Source of the DNA: Diaporthe sp. PMI_573
Lineage: Eukaryota > Ascomycota > Sordariomycetes > Diaporthales > Diaporthaceae
Length of the DNA: 64,000 bases
Reading direction: 5' to 3'
Assembly (NCBI GenBank): GCA_021399435.1
Contig: JAJTUP010000057.1
Location: 1 to 64,000 of the forward strand
The position numbers and the translations under genes were made by a program. Below, piece by piece: positions 54,088 through 64,000 of this stretch (positions are counted from its first letter, which is position 1; each line of letters opens with the position of its first letter). The notes under the pieces are model-generated. The model saw nothing but the letters and a program-made list of their open reading frames with translations. It was not told the DNA's origin and made no database searches.

Positions 54088-57040
54088 GATAACAACTTGG
54101 ATCGGATCTTCACCTCAAATTTGGTTTTTTGTAGATGCCGTCCTGGGTCGTGGATGTCCTAAGTATGTCCCAAATGATTTTAGGCATATGGCGTTAATCC
54201 TTGGTGTTCAGATGAACGCGCTTGGAGACTATATAGGCTTCTGGAAACAATAGGCAATGGACTGTCAATGCCTTTGTGAGGCTCGGGCCTTTATTCTATC
54301 CAATTTGCCAAACAATAGAGCTCATTATCAACAGGCATCGGGTACTTACTTCTGTTCTGTAAAATAACTCTCTTTGTTAGACCATAATAGCACATAGGTG
54401 TTGAAGATTATACACATGTCCAACGTGGTTCTTTATCAAATATCCTATGTGCAACGCCATCTTCAAACCGGCTAGGTCGACACGGATGGTAAGCCAAGAT
54501 CCAAGGCCGGAACGACGCTTGTGCAAGCCTTTAATAGGGCCGCAGCTTATTCATCTCCCATGGGGCCACCGAAAAAGGGTGTGACCTTGAGGGTCTGACT
54601 TGGCATCAATAGGGAACGAAGGCGCCCACAAGCCAGAGGCTGAGCCTGTTCAAACGAGATCACGTGGGGAGTTTGTACTGAAAGGCCTGTCAATGGAGCG
54701 AGCGACAAGACCCAGTGCAACCCAGATCCATTCTAACCGTGTCCTCAAGTCTTGACTTCTTTCTTTTTGGAAAACATGTTAATTCCTGTTGGAGCGTTGA
54801 TCGAGGATTATTCAAAGTTCTCACTAGACAATCTGAGGGACTCGTAATTCAAGTTGATGGCCTGGTGATCTACATCACCACATGTCCGTAGCATTTGTAG
54901 CACAAATCTGTGGCCAAATGAGGTTTGAAACTTTGAAGACAACTAATCACGGCACGGGCAATTTGAAATCCACCCGACCATACCTGTCAGTCCCAGTTTC
55001 CCGTCACTTGCCGATCTGATCAAGACACTGCCTCTCAGCGGTCGGTCTCGCCTCGGTGAAACCCACAACTAGCCATGCGTGGGGAGCAATTTCTGACGTG
55101 TCAGATTCGTACCTATGCAGTGGCTGTGGGCCTCATCATAGATGCTCGGCGCACAATTTACCGTAGGTTGCTGCAGATAGTTAGAGGGCGAGCCTTGGAG
55201 CCGTTGTGCCTACAACAACACTGCCCAAGCCCGCCTGTCTAACCTGGTCCGCCATGTAAAATTTATTCGTAGCCGCTGCGGTATAAGCGGACCTAATTTC
55301 CTCATTCTTTTCTGACATAGTTGTGAATTCGCCACTGGTCCGTTGGCTCGGATGGTGGATGACGATCTTGGTACCAGTATTCGAGTCCATGTGCTCCTTG
55401 TTTCGGAATCCAACGCGCGTTACCCGTTGTATTTGCTTGCCTCATAGCCTCGAGGTGTCAGGGTCGTGTTGAACATCCTTTGAAAGACGATCTTACGCAC
55501 CCGCGTCTCTTGATCGGATCGTCACAAGTGTTAACTAGAAGGCAACATAGTAGCGTTACATTGTCCGAGTTCCGAGCTTCTCCCAGTCAAAATCGCCTTC
55601 CGCGTTCAAAATTCTGGCTAAGTAGGTTACAGATGTATGACTTGTGTCAATTTCAAGGCATTCTGCATGAAGTGGACCACACTGCGTCGTACAAATACGC
55701 AATGAGAATGAAGCTAGCGAGGCTTCTGTTCCTTGCTGTTGCAGGTCATTCCGAGCCACTCATTTCGGTGATCGGCGCCCGGATGCAAGGCACGCGATAG
55801 CCTCGAGATCTGCCTGTGCCTGTTCGAGAGAGCCTCGCCGGCTCTCCCACGCCTTTCCCCAGTTAGGAACACCTCGCCTTCTGCCGATCCTGCGTTGGCG
55901 TTGCAGACAGAGGCCAAGCCTTGACAAACATCGTCGTGTCATTGGACATTGGCTGTCAAATCCCGTCCTGTATCTCAAGATCCGGGATTTAAGCAGCGCG
56001 CGGAGGAGCCCCGGTATCTGATACCTATGCATGTAAGTGATGGGTCATCCGCCAAGGTGGAGTTCGAACCGGTTCAAAAAGGTAATTCGGCAATACGCAT
56101 GCTGGCACAGCAGGATCGCCAGATATTTCCCCCGGTGCGAGAAATAGGAAGGTTTCACGCGCGTGGGCACGCTTTCACCTCACCCAAGTTTGTCGAGTCG
56201 AGAACTTTCGAGACGTCATTCCACAGTCCCACTCTGTGCCAGACCCACCCCCATCCTAATGCGATGTCGAAACCCAGGGATAAAAATTGGCTCTTGGAAC
56301 CACACTGCTTTCTCAACCCATTCTCTCACTCATTTGTGTTTCCCAGCGTTTACCACCAGCTCCTGTTCGTAGTATAGTCCGCCGAGGACGCTCCTGGACG
56401 TCGATCTCGGATGCGGGAGAGGGGCCACTTCTTGTGTTCGCACGCAGCAACTTGAAGGGATAGAATGCCTATTTTTGGCGCAGCACCGCCTCGGCCCTGA
56501 ATACTGGCCGGTCAAGAGCAACAGTCCAGGCCCGTTTCAAGACGGGTCTTGGTCGGTGGAGAGTGGATACTGCCCAACTGCAACCGGCCGGTCGATTTCG
56601 GTCGCAGACCAGAGAATAGCAACGTAGGCACTGCCCAACAGCTGGCGAGCCTGGCGAGTATTCCACTTGGCCCGTGTTGGGCCCAATGACGTCCGTCACA
56701 ATGCGGTCCTGTCCGTGCCGTCAGCTGGCGCGTGATGCGTGGGTCTGCCCCGGATCGCTCCACTCGGCGGGCTGACATGTCGGTCGCGAATTATCCCAAC
56801 AGGACGTCATCTCGTAGCATGACTCAAATTGGGACAAGGCCATGAAACAGAAACATAAAATGAAGCCGGCGGCCGCGATGTCTTGATATTGTTTCGTTGG
56901 CAGAAGCAGACCCCCTCGGCCTCTTGTCATCCTCACTTCGTCCGCACATTGAGACATAGCCCGTCTCAACCTCAAGACATTGACAGCCAATCCAAATTAT
57001 CAGAACCCTCTTCACCTGACACTACAACACCAAACAGAGT
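54088..57040. other. Gene-poor 3-kb region
   Basis: Divergent promoters of the HMG gene (-) and sugar transporter (+). Short frames (e.g. 55949-56377) lack domains. No repeats seen. Confidence 0.5.
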
Positions 57041-58930
57041 ATGGCGAAGGGAATAAGTGCGGCCATGGCCGAGAATCCTCGCAAAGATGCCATCTTACAT
57101 CTCGCTAGAGATGACCACGCCATGATGAGTGCGTATGGCAAGGCTAGCTTCTCAGCAGGACGGGGCAAATGCCTATGTGACAGCAGTAGCAGCATTTGCT
57201 GTCATTGGTGCCCTCTGTTTCGGTATAGATCAAGGTATGTATTCCGAAAGAAGACATGTCTACTGCACAGACAGTCCCCACCTCGACCCTTGTCCGGTAT
57301 AACTCGGCGACATTAACCACCATGGAGACAGGCCTGATGTCCATCATCCTCGTCATGAAACAATCCCAAAAAACAATTCCCCGAGCTCGCGGACGGGGCA
57401 CCGTCGCAGGGGTTCTACAAGGGCCTCGTGACGGCCCTCCTCGAGCTGGGCGCCTTCGTGGGTGCCTTTTCGGCACCGCACATCTTGGACCATCTCTCGG
57501 GGCGAATGTCCATGCGTGTCGGCTGCTTCTTCTTCCTCGTTGGCGCGGCGATCCAGACGGGCTCCATGAACTACGACACCGTCGTCGCGGGGCGCTTCGT
57601 AGGCGGTCTGGGTATCGGCCTCCTTTCGAGCACCATGTCCGTTTACATCAGCGAGATCGCGCCCCCTAACATGCGAGGCATGTTGCTAGGCCTGAACGAG
57701 CTGTTCGTCGTCCTCGGAATTGTGATCGCGTACTGGACCTGCTTTGGAACACTCTACCTCGCCGGCGCCGCTTCGTTCCGCGTCCCATTCGGCCTGCAGA
57801 TGGTCCCCGGCGTGATCCTCCTCATCGGCTCCTTTGCCATGCCCCCCAGCCCGCGGTGGCTCGCCATGATGGGCCGCGACGACGAGGCCCTGGCGACGCT
57901 CGCGAGGCTCCGCCAGCGCAGCACCGATGACATCCTTGTTCAGGCTGAATGGCTTGGCATGCGGGCCGAGAACAGGGTCACGGGCGAGGTCCAGATCGAG
58001 CGCCACCCCACACTGCAGACGGGGACCTTCAAGGACAAGGTCAAGCTTGACCTCTGGGCGTGGATCGACACCTGGCGGCCCGGCTGCTGGCGCCGCACCC
58101 TGGTCTCCGTCCTCATGTGTTTCTTCCAGCAGATGATCGGCATCAACGCACTAATTTACTACGCCCCAAGCATGGTCGCCGCCCTCGGTTTCTCTTACGA
58201 GGAGCAGCTCGTCCAGTCCGGCATCATCAACGTCACGCAGCTGGCCGGTACTATCATCAGCTTCTTCCTGATCGACCGTCTTGGCAGAAACCTCCTGCTC
58301 ATCCTCGGCTCCATCGGAACTACCATCTGCATGGTTATTGTTGGCGTTCTGATTAAGCTTTTTGGCGACTCTTGGTCCGCGCACGGCACCGAGGCCAAGT
58401 GTGCCCTCGTGTTCCTGAACCTGTACATGGTCATCTTCGGCATCAGCTGGGGCCCAGTGCCCTGGGCCATGCCGTCCGAACTCTTCAGCTCGTCCCTGCG
58501 CGCACGGGGTGTCGCATGGTCGGCGATGTCTATTTGGTATGTCCAACCAACCAAAATATTTGTACCTGTTTCCAATCACATGTCACAAAGCTAACATTCT
58601 CCAAGGCTGTTCAACTTCATCGTTGGCCTCATCGTCCCTCCCATGCTCGAGAGCATCGGCTGGGGAACCTTCATCTTCTTTGCTGCCTTCGCCACAATAG
58701 CAGGACTATGGACTTTCTTCTTCGTCCCCGAGACAAAGGATAAGTCCCTCGAGCAGCTGGACAGGCTCTTCAACGACGCGACTGGCAAGCAGGACGAGGA
58801 GCGCCGGCAGCGCATCCTTGCTGGCCTCGCGGTGGAGATATATGGACCCGGGGGACAGAAGCTGACGGGAGACTCTAGCTCGGATACGCGCTCGGACAAG
58901 ATCCGCGTAGAAAGGCATGAGGAGGTGTAA
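57041..58930 (+). CDS. MFS sugar porter with two apparent homopolymer frameshifts
   Basis: Exons 57041-57234, 57332-58536 and 58606-58930, introns with GTATGT donors. Sugar-porter marks: AFAVIGALCFGIDQG across intron 1, GLVTALLELGAFVGAF, GRFVGGLGIGLLSSTMSVYI, SEIAPPNMRG, PPSPRWLAMMGR, the QQMIGINALIYYAP block, LIDRLGRNLLL, GPVPWAMPSELF and FFFVPETKDKSLEQLD. These define the H+/hexose or other polyol symporter family at the plasma membrane. The reading needs one base fewer in the GGGG run 57162-57165 and in the A6 run 57368-57373; with both, one frame runs from ATG 57041 to 58930. Without them the N-terminal 110 codons are out of frame. Either sequence error or recent loss. Confidence 0.82.
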
Positions 58931-59893
58931 TTATGCCGAGTGAGGGATTCCTCCACAGGCGTTCAGTGCAGGACTTCAGCGAATGGCGTTGTTGATTACA
59001 GTGTTAAGATACCAATTGTTGTTCATGGTTTCAGGATTGGCAGAAATAGAACGTGATGCGAATTCTTCATCAGCTACAGTGCGAGTCGATGGTGGACGCT
59101 CTGGTACATCCCTTTCCGAACGACACGTGTAATGATATTGAATTGAATGCTCTATGCAGACTCAGCATCCACGGAACACTTTCACGCTCCTCATAGCTAC
59201 AAACTGTGCGTCGCCGAAAAAGAAGCTCGGCCGCAGCAATGTGCAGATCATCATGCCGACTTCAATTCTGACCTTCGCAATGCCGAACAGCGATTATCCT
59301 TTGCCCTTGATACCATCATTCTCAGCCATGGTGAACACGTCATTCCTTTTGCTCCGGGGAAATTTGATCTTGGCGATGAAAGTCGGCGACATGTCTAAGG
59401 CGCCTGAACCGCTTAACGAGTCGGAGTCTCTATCTCTCGTGTCAGAGATGCAGTAATGGACCAAATCGACAATCTTCCGAGGTGCGATGGGATTTCCACG
59501 CGCTCCATGAAGTCCTTTCACAAGCTTTCTGCTTGGTTTCTTCGAAGGATCCACCACCGTGGCTTCATTCGAAAGATCCACCATTCCGTTTCCGGGATCA
59601 GGATGCCTAGATGCCGAAACAAACCAGGAATTCGGAACGGGCGATGACCAAATACATTCGGGTCCGCAGTCGTAAAGAAGTTCGGACCAGGGCGGTAGAG
59701 TAAAGTTGCCCAGCGGATGAAACTGTGAGCAACGTCGTTTGTCGGGGTGGGTATGGGATTCGCGTATTCAAGAATAGTTCTGACAATACGTGGAGTCGAA
59801 CCGCCGTAATGTCTTTGGTAAATTGAACGGCTATGGCGGCAGGAGTTAGATCATAGCTTCAAGTTGTAGTGGGCTTCGGAATAGGAACACTGA
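58931..59893. other. Intergenic, convergent 3' ends
   Basis: Small frames on both strands at 59147-59650, none with a domain. No repeats. Confidence 0.45.
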
Positions 59894-60730
59894 CTACTGG
59901 ATTTCAAATAAGCATGTGGCTATCCGTACGTGGGAGACAAGTCGCTCTACAAAGCGATCCACTTGCATCGTGACGGCACATTTCAATCTTACCCTGAGCC
60001 TTGCTTCGATGTGACGCAGTATGCCCTCGATATGTCGAGCGTCGAAGTTTTCACTGCTGTCGCTGATGAAGATATCGAGATGCTTCAAATTCTTGCCATG
60101 GTCTAACGCATCAAGTAGAGCGCCCAGACGCTCGGCGTAGCGCGTGGCCCTCGTATACTCAGTCGCAGGACCAGACCAGGAGGGTCTCCGGCCTCTCTTA
60201 GACGCCCAGCGAGGATGATTTCTCGCATCCACCCAGACGAGCGAAGATCCACCGTCCCAAGACCCCCGTCGTGTTCTGTCCCTGGCTCTTGGTGGATCAT
60301 CCCAGGGGCGACGCGGTAGGACTTGGCACCTGTGGGTATCATTCGAGATGTGTAGTTCAAGTGTGCTTGCTTTAGCAAGCCGGTCGCTGACGTCGCGAGA
60401 CAGGTTCAATGGGTTTGAATTTGGCCTGAGCCGCGCGATGAATCTGAATTGGTCGTAGAGCACGGGTTCTGCTTCCCGGTGAACCAGGCGGCATGTACGC
60501 AGAATCGGCGTGAGACTTGGGGTTCTTCTTTGTGCTCGACATCTGCCAAGATCGGTGGTGACCTCGAACGTCTTCTCACAGAAGTGGTATTCGATGGTGC
60601 GAGAGGTCACTGGCAGTCTGAGGAGAATGTCGGAAAAGACAAACTCGTATATTTTGAGGCGCATCTCGGGCGGAATGGTCAAGAACCTTAGCCGGGCTGC
60701 TGGGACATCGCCAAGCGGCGGTTGAGACAT
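59894..60730 (-). CDS. F-box/2EXR-like hypothetical protein
   Basis: Single exon, 278 aa, ATG at 60730. Begins with a short polar leader, then LRFLTIPPEMRLKIYEFVFS (residues 14-33), the usual opening of fungal F-box-like or 2EXR domains, and PILRTCRLVHREAEPVLYDQ, the conserved follow-up. The remainder has a basic, low-complexity insert (DDPPRARDRTRRGSWDGGSS) and ends with HLDIFISDSSENFDARH and an amphipathic tail. Such proteins are many and poorly characterised; a role in ubiquitin ligase binding is possible if it is a true F-box. No paralogue in the window. Confidence 0.7.
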   Translation of the reverse strand: MSQPPLGDVPAARLRFLTIPPEMRLKIYEFVFSDILLRLPVTSRTIEYHFCEKTFEVTTDLGRCRAQRRTPSLTPILRTCRLVHREAEPVLYDQFRFIARLRPNSNPLNLSRDVSDRLAKASTLELHISNDTHRCQVLPRRPWDDPPRARDRTRRGSWDGGSSLVWVDARNHPRWASKRGRRPSWSGPATEYTRATRYAERLGALLDALDHGKNLKHLDIFISDSSENFDARHIEGILRHIEARLRVRLKCAVTMQVDRFVERLVSHVRIATCLFEIQ

Positions 60731-61282
60731 CCTGGCCGATTTCGAGAGTCGAAGATGATTTGACTCCGGCCAATATGATGATACTGGTTCAAATTAAGCA
60801 GAGTGATGATAATGGAGTCTGGAATTGCTGCTTGAGTCAAGAAACAAACATGGGGAAAGTTTGATGCGGAAGAAGCTTGACCTTTGTTGCGTCCCCAGAA
60901 CAGAAGCAATTTTGGTTGGTTGGTAGCGTGCCCGGGAAGGTGCTTCCTGTCACCGTGACGGGCTGCAAAGCCGAGATTTAGTCACTTGTCGGACACTTAG
61001 ATCCGATGTACAGGCAGGTGCCCTTGGGGTAGTCGCGAAGCCACCGTTTGCAAGAAATCGGGGTTGCAGAGCAACACATCAATAATCAGGGGTCGATGTC
61101 CCAGTCCAGGTTAAGAGTGAACCTCTTTGGTTGGACTTGCTCTTCTAACCCAACCCCCCCAGTGCATCTATCCCCAGGAGGTAAACACGATGACCAGACT
61201 AAGCCTTGCCACCAATACGGAACTTAGCTCTGACATAGAATAGCCATTCGAAAACGTCATTATGGGTTGCTTACTTCCTGTA
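60731..61282. other. Promoter of F-box-like gene
   Basis: No gene or repeat up to the palindromic array. Confidence 0.4.
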
Positions 61283-61565
61283 TGGTTATTCTATAAGAAG
61301 TTGTTCCGCAGAAGACTATCCCATTAGAGGTCTTTTCCAAGAGAAGCTATTCCATGGGAGAAGGGACCGCCTACATACTGCCTAAGAAGCGTACGTACAC
61401 GGATTAAAAACGAAACCACCTATTCCATGGGAGACTATTCCATGGGAGGTTATCCTATAAGAGGCTATCCTATAGGAGGTTATACGGTAAGAGGTCATCC
61501 TATTGGAGGCTGTCATATACCTAGGTAGGAGGTTATCCCATAGGAGATCATCCCACAGAAGGTCT
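61283..61565. repeat. 15-bp tandem repeats with palindromic core
   Basis: Two blocks (61283-61365 and 61419-61565) of degenerate 15-bp units of the form AGGTTATCCTATAGG. Most units keep a self-complementary core such as CCTATAGG, TCCCATGGGA or CCCATAGG. About five units in the first block, nine to ten in the second, separated by about 50 unrelated bases. It lies just downstream of receptor 3. Confidence 0.75.
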
Positions 61566-61654
61566 GGCAGTGAGCACTGCTTAGGCTGTCTACTATAGTA
61601 ACTGTGGCCGCAAAAGCTCGTGATTATTCATGCATATTATTACTATTTCATCTG

Positions 61655-63573
61655 TCAACTCCTGCCTTCATCGTCACCGAGATCAGAAGAGCTAGACGTG
61701 GCTTCTCCTATCGGAAACATGGTCTGTCTCTGCTCTGGCGGCCAGCCACGCGGCAGTGGGACATTGTCGGGCTCGTTTAGCGGCCAGTCTGGATATGACA
61801 ATGGCATGCTGTGCTCAGTTGGGCTCGACATGGTGGCATACGTGTCCACAATCCTGCCTATTGTGCTGTTCCCTGTCCTTCCAGACCTCACCGTGACGCT
61901 GTCTCCCACCATTAACGTGTCGTTATGCCTGCGGCTCACCCCGTGACTCGCACTTGGTGTCTCCGAGATGTTCTCGAAGAACTCACGCCTCGCCATGCTT
62001 GCGCTTCGGATCGGCACACTCGTCGAGTACTTGTGCATTTTGTGCCTGCTCGTAAAAGTGTGGACCGAGTGCACTTCCGAACTGATCCGCGCCAGACCAT
62101 AATGTATGGGCTCAGGAGCGGCGGGTCGCGGCCCGACGTCGGACACCCTGCCTGGTGGTATTGGGAAGGCATCGACTTTCATATCGGGAATTTTCAGGCT
62201 GTTCATTCTCACGGGACCGTCTCGGCTGCTGCTGAGGTCGGTACCTCTCTTTGGGTATCGGCTTCGCCCGTATCGACTCCCGCTGTAGCCGAATCTGCTG
62301 CGAATTGTCGATCCGTTTAGGACAGGCCATATTCGGACTGCCAGGAGCCTGAGTGTCGGAAGACTTGTGCATATCATGCCGACATTCAGTTCAATGGTCG
62401 ACCAGATTGCAACTGATGTGTTGTCCCACGTCACGTTCGTGGAAGTGGCATACTTCATCAGCGACTGAAGGCGCAATATGCTGACAACAGTCACGAATGT
62501 GCCTACGAAAAACATCAACCCAACGCTGACCTTCTTTTTCCAATGCAGCTTCAGTCCGGCCAACTGGGAAATGGGAATGGCCAACATCCACAAATCGAGG
62601 GCGATGCTGACTGCGGCCCTGGTAATTGCACAGTCAGCAAGCTTTACGGTGAGTAAAGGAGTGGCCGGGGAGCTTTATGAAGTCCTTCACTTGCGATGGA
62701 ATTGAGGAAAATACATCGAAAATACATACTGTGTCCATGAAATGACGTGGAGGTCGAGACACTTCCCCTTGTGCTCGCCGTCCCACGACTCCCAGAAGAA
62801 TGATATGGGCGTGCATTCAAATATCGAGATGAACAAGAAGGTGGCAGAGTACACAATGATCAGTACGATCGTTCCCCACAATACTCTGCGAACAGGCCGT
62901 GCTGGAAACACTCGGAGGTAGAAGAACAACAGTGACAGCTTGACCATCGGCAAACCAATGACATATAGAACCTGCAGCACGTAAAAGTATTTGGCGAACA
63001 GTGTGATGTCGTCGAATGACAGGGTCCATATGTCTCGGCCAAGCCCGTAACCTCCCGCTCCCAGAGTGGCAAGCAGCGTGGAGGGGATTCCGAGGAGAAG
63101 CGTGGCGAGGATGATCCAGTCATCCGTACCAACACTGCCAGTGTCGCCCATGAAAGTCCTGACGTAGAAGCGTAGGCCCACGACCACACAGGAAAGCGCA
63201 AGCAGTGCGTACGAGATGCTGTCCAGCACAAGGCGGATATCTCGGACGGGCGCATTGCATGTCGTCGAGCTGATGTTGAGCGTCGTCAGGGCCTCCTTTA
63301 CGGTGCAGCTTTCTAACACACATGACGAGACATTCGCCTGAAGTGTGCTGCTCTGACAGATGCACGTCTGGTTTGTGATGGGACACGGCGATGCTGGACT
63401 TGTGAGTGTTTCCAAGAGACAAGATAACTATGAGACGTCAGAGGGCAATTCTTCTAAAAGTCGGAGAATTTACGCACCGCACAGCTCGGCACGCCGGCTA
63501 GGACCGAAGCCTGGCTGAAAGCTAATTGCACCAGGCTGAGGAGGACCAGCAACTTCGCCCATGGCGCCACCAT
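61655..63573 (-). CDS. PTH11-like receptor 3 with N-terminal CFEM domain
   Basis: Exons 63573-63478, 63427-62730, 62618-61655 (introns 50 and 111 nt); 585 aa in frame. A signal peptide ([20 protein letters not shown]) precedes a CFEM domain with eight Cys in the right order (VPSCALSC, SPC, TCICQ, SSC, ESC, TTC). Seven spans follow: [80 protein letters not shown], and three in exon 3 including [20 protein letters not shown] and [20 protein letters not shown]. The cytosolic tail is Ser/Arg-rich. This is the class to which Pth11 of the rice blast fungus belongs, a surface-sensing receptor upstream of cAMP signalling; ligand unknown here. Splicing of intron 1 places two of the Cys, supporting the model. 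Confidence 0.9.
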
Positions 63574-64000
63574 CGTTGCGAACGGGCTGCGTGATGTGCT
63601 CGGAAGTTGTTCCTCTCAGAGAACAACATGCAACTCACACGGACAGGGAAGAAACAAGGGAGACCAGGCTGTTAAGGCTGTCCGGACTCGTCGGCATACG
63701 TCCCCAAGTGGCCCCCCAAGCCGGGGCAAAGAGGAACCCAGACATGGGCCACATAGGGTCGCAGATAAGAAGGAAAGGCACGTGGAGCACGACATAATAT
63801 CGGTGCCCTGTTTCAACAACCCGCTCTGAGGTTCAACGCCCGCCATGTTTCGCAGGCAGGCCAGGGTCTTGCGGGGCCAGCTTTTCCACCCCATCGCCCT
63901 CGTGCCGGGCGCCAAACTTCCCGATTGGTGAGAACCCGCGCGATCGCGAATCGTGAGTGCGAACCTTTTGGTCCGGGGCTTATCTCGCTAGGGAGAGGAT
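63574..64000. other. Upstream flank of receptor 3
   Basis: About 430 bases to the window edge; promoter region, no gene supported. Confidence 0.45.

Noticed and set aside
55949..56377. 142-codon plus-strand frame
   Set aside because: No signal, span or domain; overlapping shifted frame of similar quality.
59147..59456. Overlapping plus-strand frames after the sugar transporter
   Set aside because: Neither has a domain; an opposite frame is equally long.
61283..61565. CRISPR-like array
   Set aside because: Units are contiguous and degenerate with no unique spacers, and the genome is eukaryotic.

Overview
The window looks like nuclear DNA of a filamentous ascomycete, probably a sordariomycete. 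Genes have short GT..AG introns (about 50-110 nt) with CTAAC/CTGAC-type branch sites. There are three PTH11/rhodopsin-like receptors (one with a CFEM domain), a HET-domain gene, fungal-type MFS carriers, a CorA-like membrane protein and an intron-containing tRNA-Phe. The AT-rich retrotransposon block is full of C-to-T/G-to-A stop codons, as left by RIP (repeat-induced point mutation).

Layout. 1-8934: degenerate Ty3/gypsy chromoviruses (one 3' part, one longer copy) carrying insertions of a second, 520-bp LTR-like element. Two inverted 520-bp copies have recombined and inverted the middle of the gypsy pol region; their exchanged target-site duplications show this directly. 9189-9278: tRNA-Phe(GAA). 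9.5-13.2 kb: a small Cys-rich gene and a conserved fungal gene, each with one in-frame stop. 13.7-21.2 kb: secreted carboxylesterase (+), CorA-like protein (-), MFS transporter (-). 21.2-26.0 kb: gene-poor. 26.0-27.1 kb: P-loop sulfotransferase-like protein. 29.5-31.1 kb: PTH11-like receptor 1 (-). 32.4-37.8 kb: an array of a 13-base motif shared with the 520-bp element, then a broken AAA+ ATPase that has lost its Walker A loop, then a frameshifted HET gene. 39.3-40.0 kb: acetoacetate decarboxylase family. 40.16-40.66 kb: TIR element flanked by TA. 41.9-46.0 kb: polyQ coiled-coil protein converging on PTH11-like receptor 2, which has a Gln/Asn-rich tail. 46-51.7 kb: gene-poor, with microsatellites. 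51.7-54.1 kb: cytochrome b561-like protein and HMG-box protein. 57.0-58.9 kb: sugar transporter. 59.9-60.7 kb: F-box/2EXR-like protein. 61.3-61.6 kb: 15-bp palindromic tandem repeats. 61.7-63.6 kb: CFEM PTH11-like receptor 3.

The genes do not form an obvious biosynthetic cluster. The common theme is surface sensing and transport (three receptors, two MFS carriers, CorA-like, b561) around islands of decayed mobile and self-recognition (HET, AAA) genes. Six apparent single-base frameshifts all have the same sign (+1) and mostly lie in short homopolymers, so consensus error is a real alternative to pseudogenisation for several genes.
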